Shown here: in pieces, positions 1 through 8,290 of the stretch
How positions within the stretch are numbered: the stretch's first letter is position 1
Layout of the letters: each line of letters opens with the position of its first letter
DNA from: Scalindua sp964437425
Lineage (GTDB): Bacteria; Planctomycetota; Brocadiia; Brocadiales; Scalinduaceae
Assembly (NCBI GenBank): GCA_964437425.1
Contig: CAYTGO010000049.1
Span: forward strand, 1 to 22,549
DNA length: 22,549 bases
Direction of reading: 5' to 3'
Position numbers and translations under genes: made by a program
The notes under the pieces: model-generated
Databases searched by the model: none
The model's input: only the letters and a program-made list of their open reading frames with translations
Told to the model about the DNA's origin: nothing

Positions 1-640
1 GCATTATGAGATTCCTATAGTCCTGGTCAGTACCCATACCTGTACGATGCATGGACTCTGTAACCTCTCTGTCTATCGCACGTGGTGTAATATTCAGCTT
101 TTCCCATAACTTTTGCCTGGTTTCCGGGGCCTTTTTCGCAAACTTTTGAGTACCATAAGCCTTACCGAACTCAGCAAGGGCCATTTCACCAACTTCCTCG
201 GCTATTTGATTAGTCTCACGGCCTTCAGTGGTAACATCAAATAATCTTGCTACCTCATGAAGCTTATTTACGTCAGTTACACGATAGCCCTTAGCTTCGC
301 CCCTGGCAGTTGCAATCAAGAGCTCCGCTACCGATCTACCATGATCTGAATGTGCGGCAGTACCAGCGGCAACATAGCGGACAAAATGCCTTGCTGCGAT
401 CGTATTCGCGTCAGCTCCGCATACACCTTTACTCGGCCCTCTGCCAAACGGATCAACATTACACGGTCCCATCTGGCAGTGTCTACAGCATAGTCCTATT
501 TTGCCAAATCCACACTGTGGCTGCTGTGCATCGTATCTATCATAAGAGCTTTCTATACCATGCTCTTCCATTTTCTGAAGCAATTCAAGGGATTCCTGAT
601 CAGCACCTTCATAATTCTTCTTATTTTTCTTCTCTGTCAT
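1..640 (-). CDS. cooS: Anaerobic Ni-carbon monoxide dehydrogenase catalytic subunit, N-terminal part
   Basis: The gene starts at 640 (ATG, preceded by AAAGGAG seven bases upstream) and runs off the left edge, so only about 213 of the roughly 630 residues usual for the family are present. Cys43 and Cys51 match the D-cluster ligands, and Cys52, Cys55, Cys60 and Cys74 match the B-cluster ligands. The spacing is the same as in the known CooS proteins (Cys39/47 and 48/51/56/70 in the Carboxydothermus enzyme), and the motif CGFGKIGLCCRHCQMGPC is diagnostic. The enzyme interconverts CO and CO2 at a Ni-Fe-S cluster; the C-cluster ligands lie outside the window. Whether it is a stand-alone CooS or part of an acetyl-CoA synthase complex cannot be told from this end. 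A 451-base gap separates it from the next gene upstream, so it probably has its own promoter. Confidence 0.95.
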   Translation of the reverse strand, partial: MTEKKNKKNYEGADQESLELLQKMEEHGIESSYDRYDAQQPQCGFGKIGLCCRHCQMGPCNVDPFGRGPSKGVCGADANTIAARHFVRYVAAGTAAHSDHGRSVAELLIATARGEAKGYRVTDVNKLHEVARLFDVTTEGRETNQIAEEVGEMALAEFGKAYGTQKFAKKAPETRQKLWEKLNITPRAIDREVTESMHRTGMGTDQDYRNLIM

Positions 641-1091
641 TTTACGCACTCCTTTAATTTAGCCATTATCACGCTAACTTCTGATAACAGCTGTTCATTA
701 ATACTATATGCGGCTTTTCCTTGTAAGTCTGAGTCAAATGATATTTTGTAAAGCGATTTTGTCTCCAACAAAGGATCATCGTTAAGTTTTTTTTAAAAAA
801 ATTATGGTGAGTATTATTCATAAAAATTAAAAAATCTAGTTAAAATTACCAATGACACACTATCGTTATTACACAACAATGATTACATATTGTCAAATAC
901 AAATTTAAGAATTGAAAGACTACAGAAAAAAGAAAGATTGAAGTTACCCTTTCAGCCCAACTGCTTCTCTGTTCTTACCAAAACCTCTCTATAAATAAAA
1001 GTGGCAGCGCATCTACCTTCCGAAAGATGAACTGCCATAAATAAACTAATCACACTTCTTTGCCATATCCGGCCAAGAGTTGATGATTCTG
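641..1091. other. Intergenic region upstream of cooS
   Basis: These 451 bases carry no convincing gene on either strand. They are AT-rich, with a T8A7 tract near 788-802, a short perfect palindrome AACAGCTGTT at 686-695 in front of cooS, and a terminator-like hairpin at 991-1037. The cooS promoter must lie here, but I could not pick a convincing -35/-10 pair. I saw neither a GG-N10-GC element nor the TTCGC-type boxes found upstream of the oxygen-related operons. Confidence 0.6.
991..1037 (-). terminator. Probable Rho-independent terminator
   Basis: Read on the minus strand, TGGCAG pairs with CTGCCA, with a second inner pairing of ATCT with AGAT around a CG-rich loop. The stem is followed by CTTTTATTTAT. 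It lies about 55 bases past the stop of the 64-residue gene and would end the minus-strand operon before cooS. Confidence 0.5.
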
Positions 1092-1286
1092 CTATTCGTA
1101 TGCAACTACACGTATTAACCCCATTGTGCTGCCATCGGCATTAGCAGTTGAGGAATCGCTTACAGAGACAACCTGTTGGATTTTGTTTTCCTCTAAAAAA
1201 TCATTCACAGTCTTATCAAGTGTGTCCAGTTCTTCTTTAACATGAAAAATTCTGAGTTGCGTACTAAATGTTTTTACTTTTACCAT
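1092..1286 (-). CDS. Hypothetical 64-residue protein
   Basis: A short protein with a strong ribosome binding site (AAAGGAGA seven to eight bases before ATG at 1286). It has no signal peptide, membrane segment or cysteine. The first half is charged and probably helical (a stretch like KEELDTLDKTVNDFLEEN); the second half has alternating hydrophobics that look like two beta-strands (QQVVSVSD and GLIRVVAYE), joined by a Ser/Thr/Gly-rich loop. It follows the tetrahaem cytochrome by 57 bases in the same orientation and is followed by a terminator-like hairpin, so it is probably the last gene of the minus-strand operon. I do not recognise the family and assign no function. Confidence 0.75.
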   Translation of the reverse strand: MVKVKTFSTQLRIFHVKEELDTLDKTVNDFLEENKIQQVVSVSDSSTANADGSTMGLIRVVAYE

Positions 1287-1343
1287 TTTCTTTCTCCTTT
1301 AAAAAAACAGGTTAATGATGCTAATCAAATACAAATAAATATT

Positions 1344-1919
1344 TTACATACCCTTAAGACCTTTTTGGGCATTAAGGACCTCCCACCCACGAAAGTTTAA
1401 TTCAAATTTCTTCTTTTTATCATGGCAATCAAGGCACTTCTTGTTACCTTTTTTTGCCCATCTCTGCAGTATCATCGCTGTCTTTGCAGTCTTTCCTGCA
1501 TGAGTAAATTTATCTTTTCCCGCATGGCAAAAATTGCATTCTACATCCATCATTTCTGCCAGTTTAATCATTTTAACTGCTATTTCTGATTTCTTAGTAA
1601 ATTTCTTTTTCCCGGCGTGGCAGAAGCTGCACTTTACACCGAGCGCCACCGCCGCTCTCATCATAAACTTTGCTTTCTTTCCTTTTTTCGTAAATTCAGA
1701 GACTTCATCATTGTGGCAGAAAGAACATTTTCTACCTAGTGCAGGCGCTACCTCCTCACTGCATTGCTGATGCTTCTCGTCTCTGCTTCCAACCAGGAAT
1801 GTTTCCTGTAACCCATCAGGTTCGGGCAAATCTAACTCCTCCGCTCTTAACACTCCTGACAAGAAGACAATTAAAAAGACGATACTCATGACATTCAAAT
1901 ATTTCACAATTTTTATCAT
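1344..1919 (-). CDS. Secreted tetrahaem c-type cytochrome with internal repeats
   Basis: A 191-residue protein with an N-terminal signal segment (hydrophobic residues about 8-24) and four CxxCH haem c sites: CSFCH at 65-69, CSFCH at 97-101, CNFCH at 128-132 and CLDCH at 162-166. The sites recur every 31-34 residues in a repeated unit of the form CxFCHAGKxKFT followed by a Lys/Ala/Met-rich helix, so the protein grew by internal duplication. ATG at 1919 is chosen because AAAAGGA lies nine bases upstream; an upstream in-frame TTG at 1928 would overlap that site. It is probably a periplasmic or anammoxosome-side electron carrier. It lies between an Isf-like flavoprotein and a small unknown protein. 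The electron partners are unknown. Confidence 0.9.
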   Translation of the reverse strand: MIKIVKYLNVMSIVFLIVFLSGVLRAEELDLPEPDGLQETFLVGSRDEKHQQCSEEVAPALGRKCSFCHNDEVSEFTKKGKKAKFMMRAAVALGVKCSFCHAGKKKFTKKSEIAVKMIKLAEMMDVECNFCHAGKDKFTHAGKTAKTAMILQRWAKKGNKKCLDCHDKKKKFELNFRGWEVLNAQKGLKGM

Positions 1920-1949
1920 TTGTAACAATCCTTTTTTAAATCCAAAAAG

Positions 1950-2543
1950 TTAATTTTTCTCTAACCCTATAGACGAACCTGTCTCAAATGCCATCTTCAT
2001 AGCATCAGGATGGTTAAGAATATCACCCTTGTTTTCTATATCTTCAAAAAGCAGCTCGCCTGTGTATTCTATATCCAGTGAACTGAAGATAGCCTTTACA
2101 GTAAGAATGGCACCTTCAAATACTTTGCTGTAGCCTTTTGTCCCTGCAGTGGAAATAAAATATCCTGCACGCTTTCCCCTGTCAGGGCTTATCAACTCCT
2201 GTTTAAGGATATATTTTCGAGACCACAGGGTCTGGCAGCGGTCAATAAACGCTTTCAATTGAGCGCTGACACCTCCAAAGTAAATTGGAGAGGCAAATAC
2301 TATGCAGTCCGCCTGCAAAAGTTTTTCATGCATCAACTGCATATCATCTATAATAATACATTTACCGTTCTTTTGACAAGAACCGCAAGACGTACATGGC
2401 GATATTTTTAATTCGCTTAGTATAATTAATTCAGCTTTGTGACAACCGGACTCAGCGCCTCTCATAAACTCCCTGATGAGTAATTCACTGTTTCCGTTCC
2501 TCCTGGGACTACCTGATATTCCCAATACCTGAGCTGGTTTCAT
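1950..2543 (-). CDS. Iron-sulfur flavoprotein (Isf-like), NAD(P)H-dependent FMN reductase fold
   Basis: A 197-residue flavodoxin-fold protein. The phosphate-binding loop GISGSPRRNGNSE lies at residues 8-20, and the flavin-binding PIYFGGVSAQLKAFIDR follows. Between them sits PCTSCGSCQKNGKC with Cys50, 53, 56 and 62, which is CX2CX2CX5C. This compact pattern has the same spacing as the 4Fe-4S motif of the Methanosarcina iron-sulfur flavoprotein, a family known to reduce O2 and H2O2. A detoxifying role is thus plausible here, next to a superoxide reductase, though plain NAD(P)H:flavin or quinone reduction is the conservative call. The gene starts 15 bases after the stop of the aspartase gene and is surely co-transcribed; its own ribosome binding site is weak. 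Confidence 0.85.
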   Translation of the reverse strand: MKPAQVLGISGSPRRNGNSELLIREFMRGAESGCHKAELIILSELKISPCTSCGSCQKNGKCIIIDDMQLMHEKLLQADCIVFASPIYFGGVSAQLKAFIDRCQTLWSRKYILKQELISPDRGKRAGYFISTAGTKGYSKVFEGAILTVKAIFSSLDIEYTGELLFEDIENKGDILNHPDAMKMAFETGSSIGLEKN

Positions 2544-2558
2544 GAATAAGCTTTAATA

Positions 2559-3971
2559 TTATTTTGAAATAAAACCTGGTTTAGTCATTGATATAGGTGA
2601 AAGCAATTCATCAAGTTTCTCTTCGGACATTAATTTTTTTTCCAGAATGATTTCCTTTATAGATTTACCGGTCGATAGCGACTCCTTTGCTGCCTCTGCC
2701 GCCTTTGAGTATCCTATATATGGATTCAAAGCTGTTACTATCGCCATACTACTGGTGGCATATTGATAGCACCTTTCTTCGTTTACCATAATGCCTTTTA
2801 CGCATTTATCTGTGAACACCTTCAAAGCGTTTATCAGGATTGAAACTGAGTCCAGCAGTTTGTACTGCATTACAGGCATCATGACATTTAATTCAAATTG
2901 TCCTGCCTGGGATGCCATAGTAATAGTAAGGTCATTTCCTATTATAGAGAAACAGACCATGTTCAGCATCTCTGCCATTACCGGATTAACCTTACCGGGC
3001 ATGATCGAAGAGCCCGGCTGTACCGCAGGCAGTGTTATCTCGGCAAGGCCGGTCTTTGGCCCTGAACTCAAGAGGCGCAGATCATTTGCAATCCGGATCA
3101 GTTCTGTTGCCAATACTTTCACGGCACCTGAAACTTCTGTGACGGGAGCATTGCTCTGCATCGCCTCGAAACAGTTGGAAGCAGCTCTTACATCCAGGCC
3201 TGTAATCTTTTCCAATTCGCTAATAATTTTTTGAGCATAGTCAGGGTGTGTATTAAGCCCAGTCCCTACCGCTGTACCGCCAATGCCCAACTCCTTTAAC
3301 GCGTCACTTGCTCTTCTTGTTTTTTCCAGCGCCTTTGAAACAGCTGATGCATATCCTGAAAACTCCTGGCTGAACTTTATGGGTGCCGCATCCTGAAGAT
3401 GAGTTCTGCCGGATTTTATGACGCTATCAAACTCTTCAGCCTTTTCATTAAGTGCATTTGCCAGCTCATTTACTACAGGAAACAGTTCCTTTAACAGGGA
3501 TAATGCCGCAATCCTCATTGTCGTAGGAAAGACATCGTTCGTCGATTGTCCAAAGTTGACATGGTCATTCGGATGGATGACAGAATAGTCTCCTCTCTCT
3601 CCGCCCAACGACTCAATTGCAATGTTGGCGATCACCTCATTCACATTCATATTATATGATGTACCGGCACCAGCCTGATAAACATCAACAACAAATTGAT
3701 CCTGAAACTCTCCCGCTATTATCCTGTCAGCAGCTTTGATAATCGCATTGCTCTTTTCATCATCCAGGCACCCGAGCTCACTGTTTACCTTTGCGGCAGC
3801 ACGTTTAACATATACCATGGATCTGGTAAAAACCGGATGAGGTCTTATGCCGCTGATTGGAAAGTTCTCCAGCGCTCTGACTGTCTGAACACCATAATAT
3901 GCTCCCATCGGCACATTTACCTCACCTAATGAATCTTTCTCAATGCGGTACTGTTTTTTTTCAATGTCCAT
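2559..3971 (-). CDS. aspA: Aspartate ammonia-lyase (aspartase)
   Basis: A member of the fumarase/aspartase superfamily of normal length (470 residues from this start). It shows the three conserved regions: SGRTHLQDAAPIKFSQEF, the TEVSGAVKV region, and the signature loop GSSIMPGKVNP near residues 317-327 with the catalytic serine. LQDA after GRTH is the aspartase form; fumarase C usually has LMDA. It converts L-aspartate to fumarate and ammonium in the cytoplasm. ATG at 3971 (GGGA nine bases upstream) gives an N-terminus like known aspartases. An in-frame ATG at 4019 would add 16 residues and also has a GGAA upstream, so the start is not certain. The released ammonium would be of interest in an ammonium oxidiser, but that link is inference. 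Confidence 0.92.
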   Translation of the reverse strand: MDIEKKQYRIEKDSLGEVNVPMGAYYGVQTVRALENFPISGIRPHPVFTRSMVYVKRAAAKVNSELGCLDDEKSNAIIKAADRIIAGEFQDQFVVDVYQAGAGTSYNMNVNEVIANIAIESLGGERGDYSVIHPNDHVNFGQSTNDVFPTTMRIAALSLLKELFPVVNELANALNEKAEEFDSVIKSGRTHLQDAAPIKFSQEFSGYASAVSKALEKTRRASDALKELGIGGTAVGTGLNTHPDYAQKIISELEKITGLDVRAASNCFEAMQSNAPVTEVSGAVKVLATELIRIANDLRLLSSGPKTGLAEITLPAVQPGSSIMPGKVNPVMAEMLNMVCFSIIGNDLTITMASQAGQFELNVMMPVMQYKLLDSVSILINALKVFTDKCVKGIMVNEERCYQYATSSMAIVTALNPYIGYSKAAEAAKESLSTGKSIKEIILEKKLMSEEKLDELLSPISMTKPGFISK

Positions 3972-4082
3972 TGAAATATATCCCACAAGAGTGGAATCCT
4001 CTCGAAAAATTAACGGCATCTATTTTCCGGAGAAGAGAGCGTCTGCATGGTAACAAACGCTCTCCTGATTCTCCCTGCTTGA

Positions 4083-4457
4083 CTATTCAGTCGATACCTG
4101 AGCGGTACCTTCCCAAAGACCGTGCATATTGCAGCGGCTTACTGCCCTCAGTGTAGAATTGAGCCCACTATGGCTCAGCTTTAAAGGAATTGTTACCTCC
4201 GGCCTTGTCATAACCGGGGCAAAATCAAATCTGCCCAGATATACGCTTCCTATGTAAAACTCAACCCACTGTATAAAATGTTCATTTTCATTCGGATGTT
4301 CTATCTCTCCAACAGTAATCTTTACATCGTAAAACTCACCAACCTTAAAAACAGATGGTGCAGTAATAACTGGTACATGTTTTTTGGCCACCGGAGAATC
4401 CGGCTCTACATCTTCTGGTTTGTTAACTTTACAAAATAGCGCTTTATCATTTGACAT
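4083..4457 (-). CDS. Superoxide reductase, 1-Fe (neelaredoxin) type, cytoplasmic
   Basis: A 124-residue protein without a signal peptide. The square-pyramidal iron centre ligands are all visible: His27 in KHVPVI, His54 and His60 in HPNENEHFIQW, and Cys109 plus His112 in CNMHGLW. The N-terminal desulforedoxin domain of 2-Fe enzymes is absent. The enzyme reduces superoxide to H2O2 without making O2, using electrons from rubredoxin-type carriers such as those encoded from 10723 on. The usual Glu-Lys pair before the first His is Lys25-Lys26, so the Glu that normally replaces peroxide as the sixth ligand is missing. A good ribosome binding site (TAGGAG) precedes ATG 4457. It lies 63 bases upstream of aspA in the same operon. 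Confidence 0.92.
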   Translation of the reverse strand: MSNDKALFCKVNKPEDVEPDSPVAKKHVPVITAPSVFKVGEFYDVKITVGEIEHPNENEHFIQWVEFYIGSVYLGRFDFAPVMTRPEVTIPLKLSHSGLNSTLRAVSRCNMHGLWEGTAQVSTE

Positions 4458-4511
4458 TTTATCACTCCTAAAAAATTCATATTAATTATTAATTACAACA
4501 CTTCTAACTCT

Positions 4512-5090
4512 CTACTCTTCCATAGGGATGTTGTATGCAATCCCGCCCAGTAAATCCCCAACCCTGCTGGATGGATGACAGCTTATGCATCCTTTCATAA
4601 CTGCATGCACGCTGGTAACCGCTCTAAGGTGGGCCTTACCATCAATCGTCTCAATCTTCTCAAAATATGTTCTTCCTGAGATCATTGCGTTAATCGCATC
4701 TCTCTCAAATGCATCAACCGGATTATTTTCCGGATTAAACGGAGTGCCGGTTGCATCCAGTAACTTCACTTTCTGCCAGCCCTTTTCATTCATTACTTTA
4801 AATACTCTTTTTGATAAAGTAGCAGCAGGCAGTACAGAGGGGTCATCAACGTACTCTTCAGTAATAAGAACAATGTAAGTCTTATAAAGATCATCAAGCA
4901 TCCGAACCGTCTTTCTCGCATGATCTAATTCCATACTCATTACCGATTTGTATAAATCTTCCATTACCTGCAAAGGCTTTCTAGGCACATCCATATAGTA
5001 GTCTTTTATCTCATCTGCAGTTACTTTAGAGCCTGTGAAGAACACCATTACTATAAAGACCAAAACTAACATTACATATTTTTTTGCCAT
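4512..5090 (-). CDS. Exported Tll0287-like (DUF3365) haem c protein
   Basis: A 192-residue protein with an N-terminal hydrophobic anchor or signal (residues about 5-24), then a PAS-like body and a single haem c site CISCH at 168-172 near the C-terminus. The Tll0287/DUF3365 family is recognised from the final region (HAVMKGCISCHPSSRVGDLL followed by GG) and from the middle block ending in LKDAxGxPxNPxN-like residues. ATG at 5090 is chosen because AGGAGA lies eight bases upstream; an in-frame TTG at 5108 would include that site. Such domains serve as redox or gas sensors or as small electron carriers. With no output domain, a carrier or periplasmic sensor role is possible. It sits between the aldehyde dehydrogenase and superoxide reductase genes, with about 50-base gaps on each side. 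Confidence 0.85.
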   Translation of the reverse strand: MAKKYVMLVLVFIVMVFFTGSKVTADEIKDYYMDVPRKPLQVMEDLYKSVMSMELDHARKTVRMLDDLYKTYIVLITEEYVDDPSVLPAATLSKRVFKVMNEKGWQKVKLLDATGTPFNPENNPVDAFERDAINAMISGRTYFEKIETIDGKAHLRAVTSVHAVMKGCISCHPSSRVGDLLGGIAYNIPMEE

Positions 5091-5142
5091 AATGTATATT
5101 CTCCTCAATTACTAAATTAGAAAACAGTAATATTTCAGATGG

Positions 5143-6534
5143 TTACAAATGTTTGTTTTTAATAACCATCATTTTCGTTCGTGTCATCTCTTCCATAGAA
5201 TACGGGATACCTCCCATACCGATGCCTGATTCATCCCGGCCACCAAATGGCATCCAATCAACTCTAAATGCGGTATGATCGTTGACCATAACTGCTGTAG
5301 CATTTAACTTTTTAACTATCTCCATGCTGGCATTTAGATTGTCAGTGAAAACTGAAGCTTGAAAAGCATAAGGCAAAGCATTCGCCTGTTTGATTGCCAT
5401 ATCCCGGTCTGTGTAACTAAAGATACAAACCACCGGTCCAAACACTTCCTGGATTGAAACTTTACTATCTTCCGGTGGATTTAAAAGTACGGTCGGAGCA
5501 TAATGGAAATCCGATAGCCGCCGGCCTCCACATAGTAAAACTGCTCCTTTCTCAACAGCTTCATTGACCCATTGTTCAACCCGGTCAACTTCTCCGGGAG
5601 TAATGAGAGGGCCAACCTCTGTTTTTTCATCCAGGGGATCTCCAACAATAAGCTCTTTAGCCATTGCCGCCAACCGTTGAGCCACGTCATCACAGATCTC
5701 CTCATGTACAAAGACGCGCTGCACAGAAACACACACCTGACCTGCATGATAGAATCCACCTTTAAGCAGGGACGGTAACATCTCGTCTATATCCGCATCG
5801 GGCTCCACTATGACAGGAGCAACCCCTCCATGCTCCAGGGCACAGCGTGTACCAGGTGACAGCTTTGAGCGTAAAGACCAGCCAACTTTGGCAGAGCCGA
5901 TAAAGGAGAAGTAATTAATTCGTGAATCCATAACCAGCTTTTGAGTAAGTTCCACATCTCCGATAAAAGCAGTACACCAACCTTCAGGTAGACCGGCCTC
6001 TTTTAAGATATCCATGAAAGCGAAACAGGAGAGAGGAGTGACTTTCGCTGGTTTAATAATTACAGGTGAACCCACGGCAATTGCCGGAACTGTCTGGTGA
6101 ACAGTTAAATTCAGAGGATGGTTAAAGGCACTCACTGAAGCGACCAAACCAATGGGCTCTCTCATAGTATAAGCCAGTCGCTGAGAAGAAGAGCGTGTGT
6201 GTCCCATAGGGATCTGCTTCCCCTTTATATGGGCAATATACTCTATTGCCAGTTTGACTCCATTAACAGCCCTTAAGACTTCTATCTTTGAATCTTGATA
6301 AGGTTTACCGCCTTCCTCGGCAGCAATTTTAGTCAACTTATCAATCTGCCCGGTCATAATCTGAGCGACTCTTTCTAAAATTTCTATCCGCTCATAAGCC
6401 GGCAACCAGTGTTCAGTATTTAGAAATAACCGGTGAGCTTTACTTAAGATATCTTCCAGAGTTTGAGCATTCATCAGAGGCACTTCTTGAATTAAGCTCT
6501 GGTCATGAGGTCTATTTACTTTGATAACTGTCAT
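5143..6534 (-). CDS. NAD(P)-dependent aldehyde dehydrogenase
   Basis: A 463-residue ALDH superfamily enzyme with all catalytic residues: Asn138 in AFNHPLN, Lys161 in IIKPAK, Glu234 in ALEHGG and nucleophile Cys268 in GQVCVS. The length and the C-terminal MPFGGRDESGIGMGG fit the short ALDH branch that holds lactaldehyde, succinate-semialdehyde and non-phosphorylating glyceraldehyde-3-phosphate dehydrogenases; the substrate cannot be read from sequence. AAGGA lies eight bases before ATG 6534. It starts 24 bases after the TPP enzyme gene, so the two probably act in one pathway, for example oxidising an aldehyde formed by decarboxylation or carboligation. Confidence 0.93.
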   Translation of the reverse strand: MTVIKVNRPHDQSLIQEVPLMNAQTLEDILSKAHRLFLNTEHWLPAYERIEILERVAQIMTGQIDKLTKIAAEEGGKPYQDSKIEVLRAVNGVKLAIEYIAHIKGKQIPMGHTRSSSQRLAYTMREPIGLVASVSAFNHPLNLTVHQTVPAIAVGSPVIIKPAKVTPLSCFAFMDILKEAGLPEGWCTAFIGDVELTQKLVMDSRINYFSFIGSAKVGWSLRSKLSPGTRCALEHGGVAPVIVEPDADIDEMLPSLLKGGFYHAGQVCVSVQRVFVHEEICDDVAQRLAAMAKELIVGDPLDEKTEVGPLITPGEVDRVEQWVNEAVEKGAVLLCGGRRLSDFHYAPTVLLNPPEDSKVSIQEVFGPVVCIFSYTDRDMAIKQANALPYAFQASVFTDNLNASMEIVKKLNATAVMVNDHTAFRVDWMPFGGRDESGIGMGGIPYSMEEMTRTKMMVIKNKHL

Positions 6535-6558
6535 TTTATTAATCCTTATAATTCCTGA

Positions 6559-8199
6559 TTATAAAATACAGGTTTTTTCTTTAAGCAATACATTCAATAT
6601 ACTGTGGTTTAGAGAGTAGTCAACGGCTAAATCAATCACGTGAATACCACGAGTATTCAACGCTTTTTCCAGTGTTTCATCAAAGCTTTGTACACTATCA
6701 GGACGATAGCCATTCGCGCCATAACTTTCAGCATACTTGACAAAATCAGGATTACTGTAATCTAAACCAAAATTGTCAAAACCCATACCTGCCTGTTTCC
6801 ATTTGATCATTCCATAAGCGTTATCATTCAGAATAATTACCGTCAGATCTAAACCTAACCTGGCAGCCGTTTCCAGCTCTTGAGAGTTCATCAGAAAGCC
6901 TCCATCTCCACAAACAGCGATCACTTTTTTGTCAGGCTCTATAATTTTAGCAGCTATAGCTGACGCCAATCCGGCTCCCATTGTTGCCAGAGCGTTGTCC
7001 AGAAGAAGAGTATTTGGATGATAGCATTTGTAGCTTCTGGCAAACCAGATTTTATAAACACCATTATCCAAGGTGACAATACCGTCATCAGGAATCAGTT
7101 TTCTTACGATAGGCACAACTGCTTGTGGGAGTATTGGAAAACGATCATCCTTGACATATTTTGCTAAGTGTTCACTCACATACTCTTGAATACGTTTGAA
7201 ATATGAAAAGTCCCAGTTGACACTCTCTTCTACAACATGACGAGCAAGATGCTCTACGGAAGTGGCGATATCACCAACTATAATGAGTTGTGGGTAATAG
7301 ACATCGTCTACATGAGCAGGAAAAAAGTTAACATGAATGACTTTTTGATGATCAACCATAAAAAAAGGCGGTTTTTCTATCACATCATGACCAATATTGA
7401 TAATCAAATCTGCCCGGGAAATTGCGCAGTGTAAAAAATCATTATCTGACAATGCTGCTGTTCCCAAACATTGAGGATGCCGTGCATCAACAACCCCTTT
7501 ACCCATCTGGGTAGTAAAATAAGGAATTTGAGTTTTTTCAATCAGTTTCTTAAGGGCATGACTTGTTCGCTTCCGATTAGCTCCCGCACCTATCAGGATC
7601 AGAGGCATCTTGGCTTCCTGGATCATCCGGGCGGCTTTTGAGATGTCCTGATCATCCGCGTCCGGTCTCCGATAGCCAACCGTCTCAAATATACGCTCCT
7701 CACACTCTTCAGCAGCAATATCCTCCGGTAGTTCCAGATGTACCGCTCCCGGGCGCTCTTCCTGGGCTATCCTGAAGGCCTCTCTCGTCATAGATGGAAT
7801 GCTGTTACCATTAACAATTTGCTTACTATATTTGGTAATAGGACGCATCATATCTACAGTATCAATAATTTGGAAGCGACCCTGTTTGCTTTTCTTTATC
7901 GGCTTTTGCCCTGTGATCATGAGCATGGGCATAGCGCCTAAGTTAGCATATGCTGCCGGAGTCACTAAGTTAGTTGCGCCGGGCCCTAAAGTAGCAAGAC
8001 AAACTCCCGGTTTACCTGTTAAACGGCCAACAGTAGCTGCCATAAAACCTGCACCTTGTTCATGGCGAGTTAAAATTAACTTTATTTTAGAGCCTTTAAG
8101 GGAGTTTAATAAATCCAGGTTCTCTTCACCCGGTATCCCAAACACATATTCGACACCCTCATTTTCAAGAGCCTTAACAAACAGATCAGAAGCTTTCAT
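6559..8199 (-). CDS. Thiamine-diphosphate enzyme, acetolactate synthase large subunit-like
   Basis: A 546-residue enzyme with the three domains of the acetolactate synthase family. The N-terminal Pyr domain carries the cofactor-activating Glu47 in RHEQGAGF. A central domain follows, then a C-terminal PP domain with the TPP/Mg motif GDGGFLMNSQELETA, closed by NDNAYG, near residues 431-465. No regulatory small subunit is adjacent, and the pairing with an aldehyde dehydrogenase points to a catabolic AlsS-type or other 2-oxo-acid enzyme rather than branched-chain synthesis. ATG 8199 has AGGAAGG nine bases upstream; a TTG three bases earlier is less likely. It is the first gene of the minus-strand operon and faces the divergent control region. 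Confidence 0.9.
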   Translation of the reverse strand: MKASDLFVKALENEGVEYVFGIPGEENLDLLNSLKGSKIKLILTRHEQGAGFMAATVGRLTGKPGVCLATLGPGATNLVTPAAYANLGAMPMLMITGQKPIKKSKQGRFQIIDTVDMMRPITKYSKQIVNGNSIPSMTREAFRIAQEERPGAVHLELPEDIAAEECEERIFETVGYRRPDADDQDISKAARMIQEAKMPLILIGAGANRKRTSHALKKLIEKTQIPYFTTQMGKGVVDARHPQCLGTAALSDNDFLHCAISRADLIINIGHDVIEKPPFFMVDHQKVIHVNFFPAHVDDVYYPQLIIVGDIATSVEHLARHVVEESVNWDFSYFKRIQEYVSEHLAKYVKDDRFPILPQAVVPIVRKLIPDDGIVTLDNGVYKIWFARSYKCYHPNTLLLDNALATMGAGLASAIAAKIIEPDKKVIAVCGDGGFLMNSQELETAARLGLDLTVIILNDNAYGMIKWKQAGMGFDNFGLDYSNPDFVKYAESYGANGYRPDSVQSFDETLEKALNTRGIHVIDLAVDYSLNHSILNVLLKEKTCIL

Positions 8200-8290
8200 C
8201 AATTACATCCTTCCTATTATTGACACCATACTCAATATTATTTCGTTTCGTAACAATTCAAACAGTAAGTTCTTTCTCTTCCCGGTAGAC

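Noticed and set aside
310..657. Plus-strand open frame of 115 codons
   Set aside because: It lies opposite the clear cooS reading frame with its conserved Cys motifs.
686..695. AACAGCTGTT palindrome upstream of cooS, considered as an operator
   Set aside because: Ten bases only and no flanking symmetry or second copy; a chance palindrome of this size is common.
2791..3234. Plus-strand open frame of 147 codons
   Set aside because: It is antisense to the conserved core of aspartase, and its protein resembles no family.
8220..8235. TTGA-N8-TCAA, considered as an FNR/CRP-type site
   Set aside because: FNR sites have TTGAT-N4-ATCAA, that is six bases between TTGA and TCAA; here there are eight.
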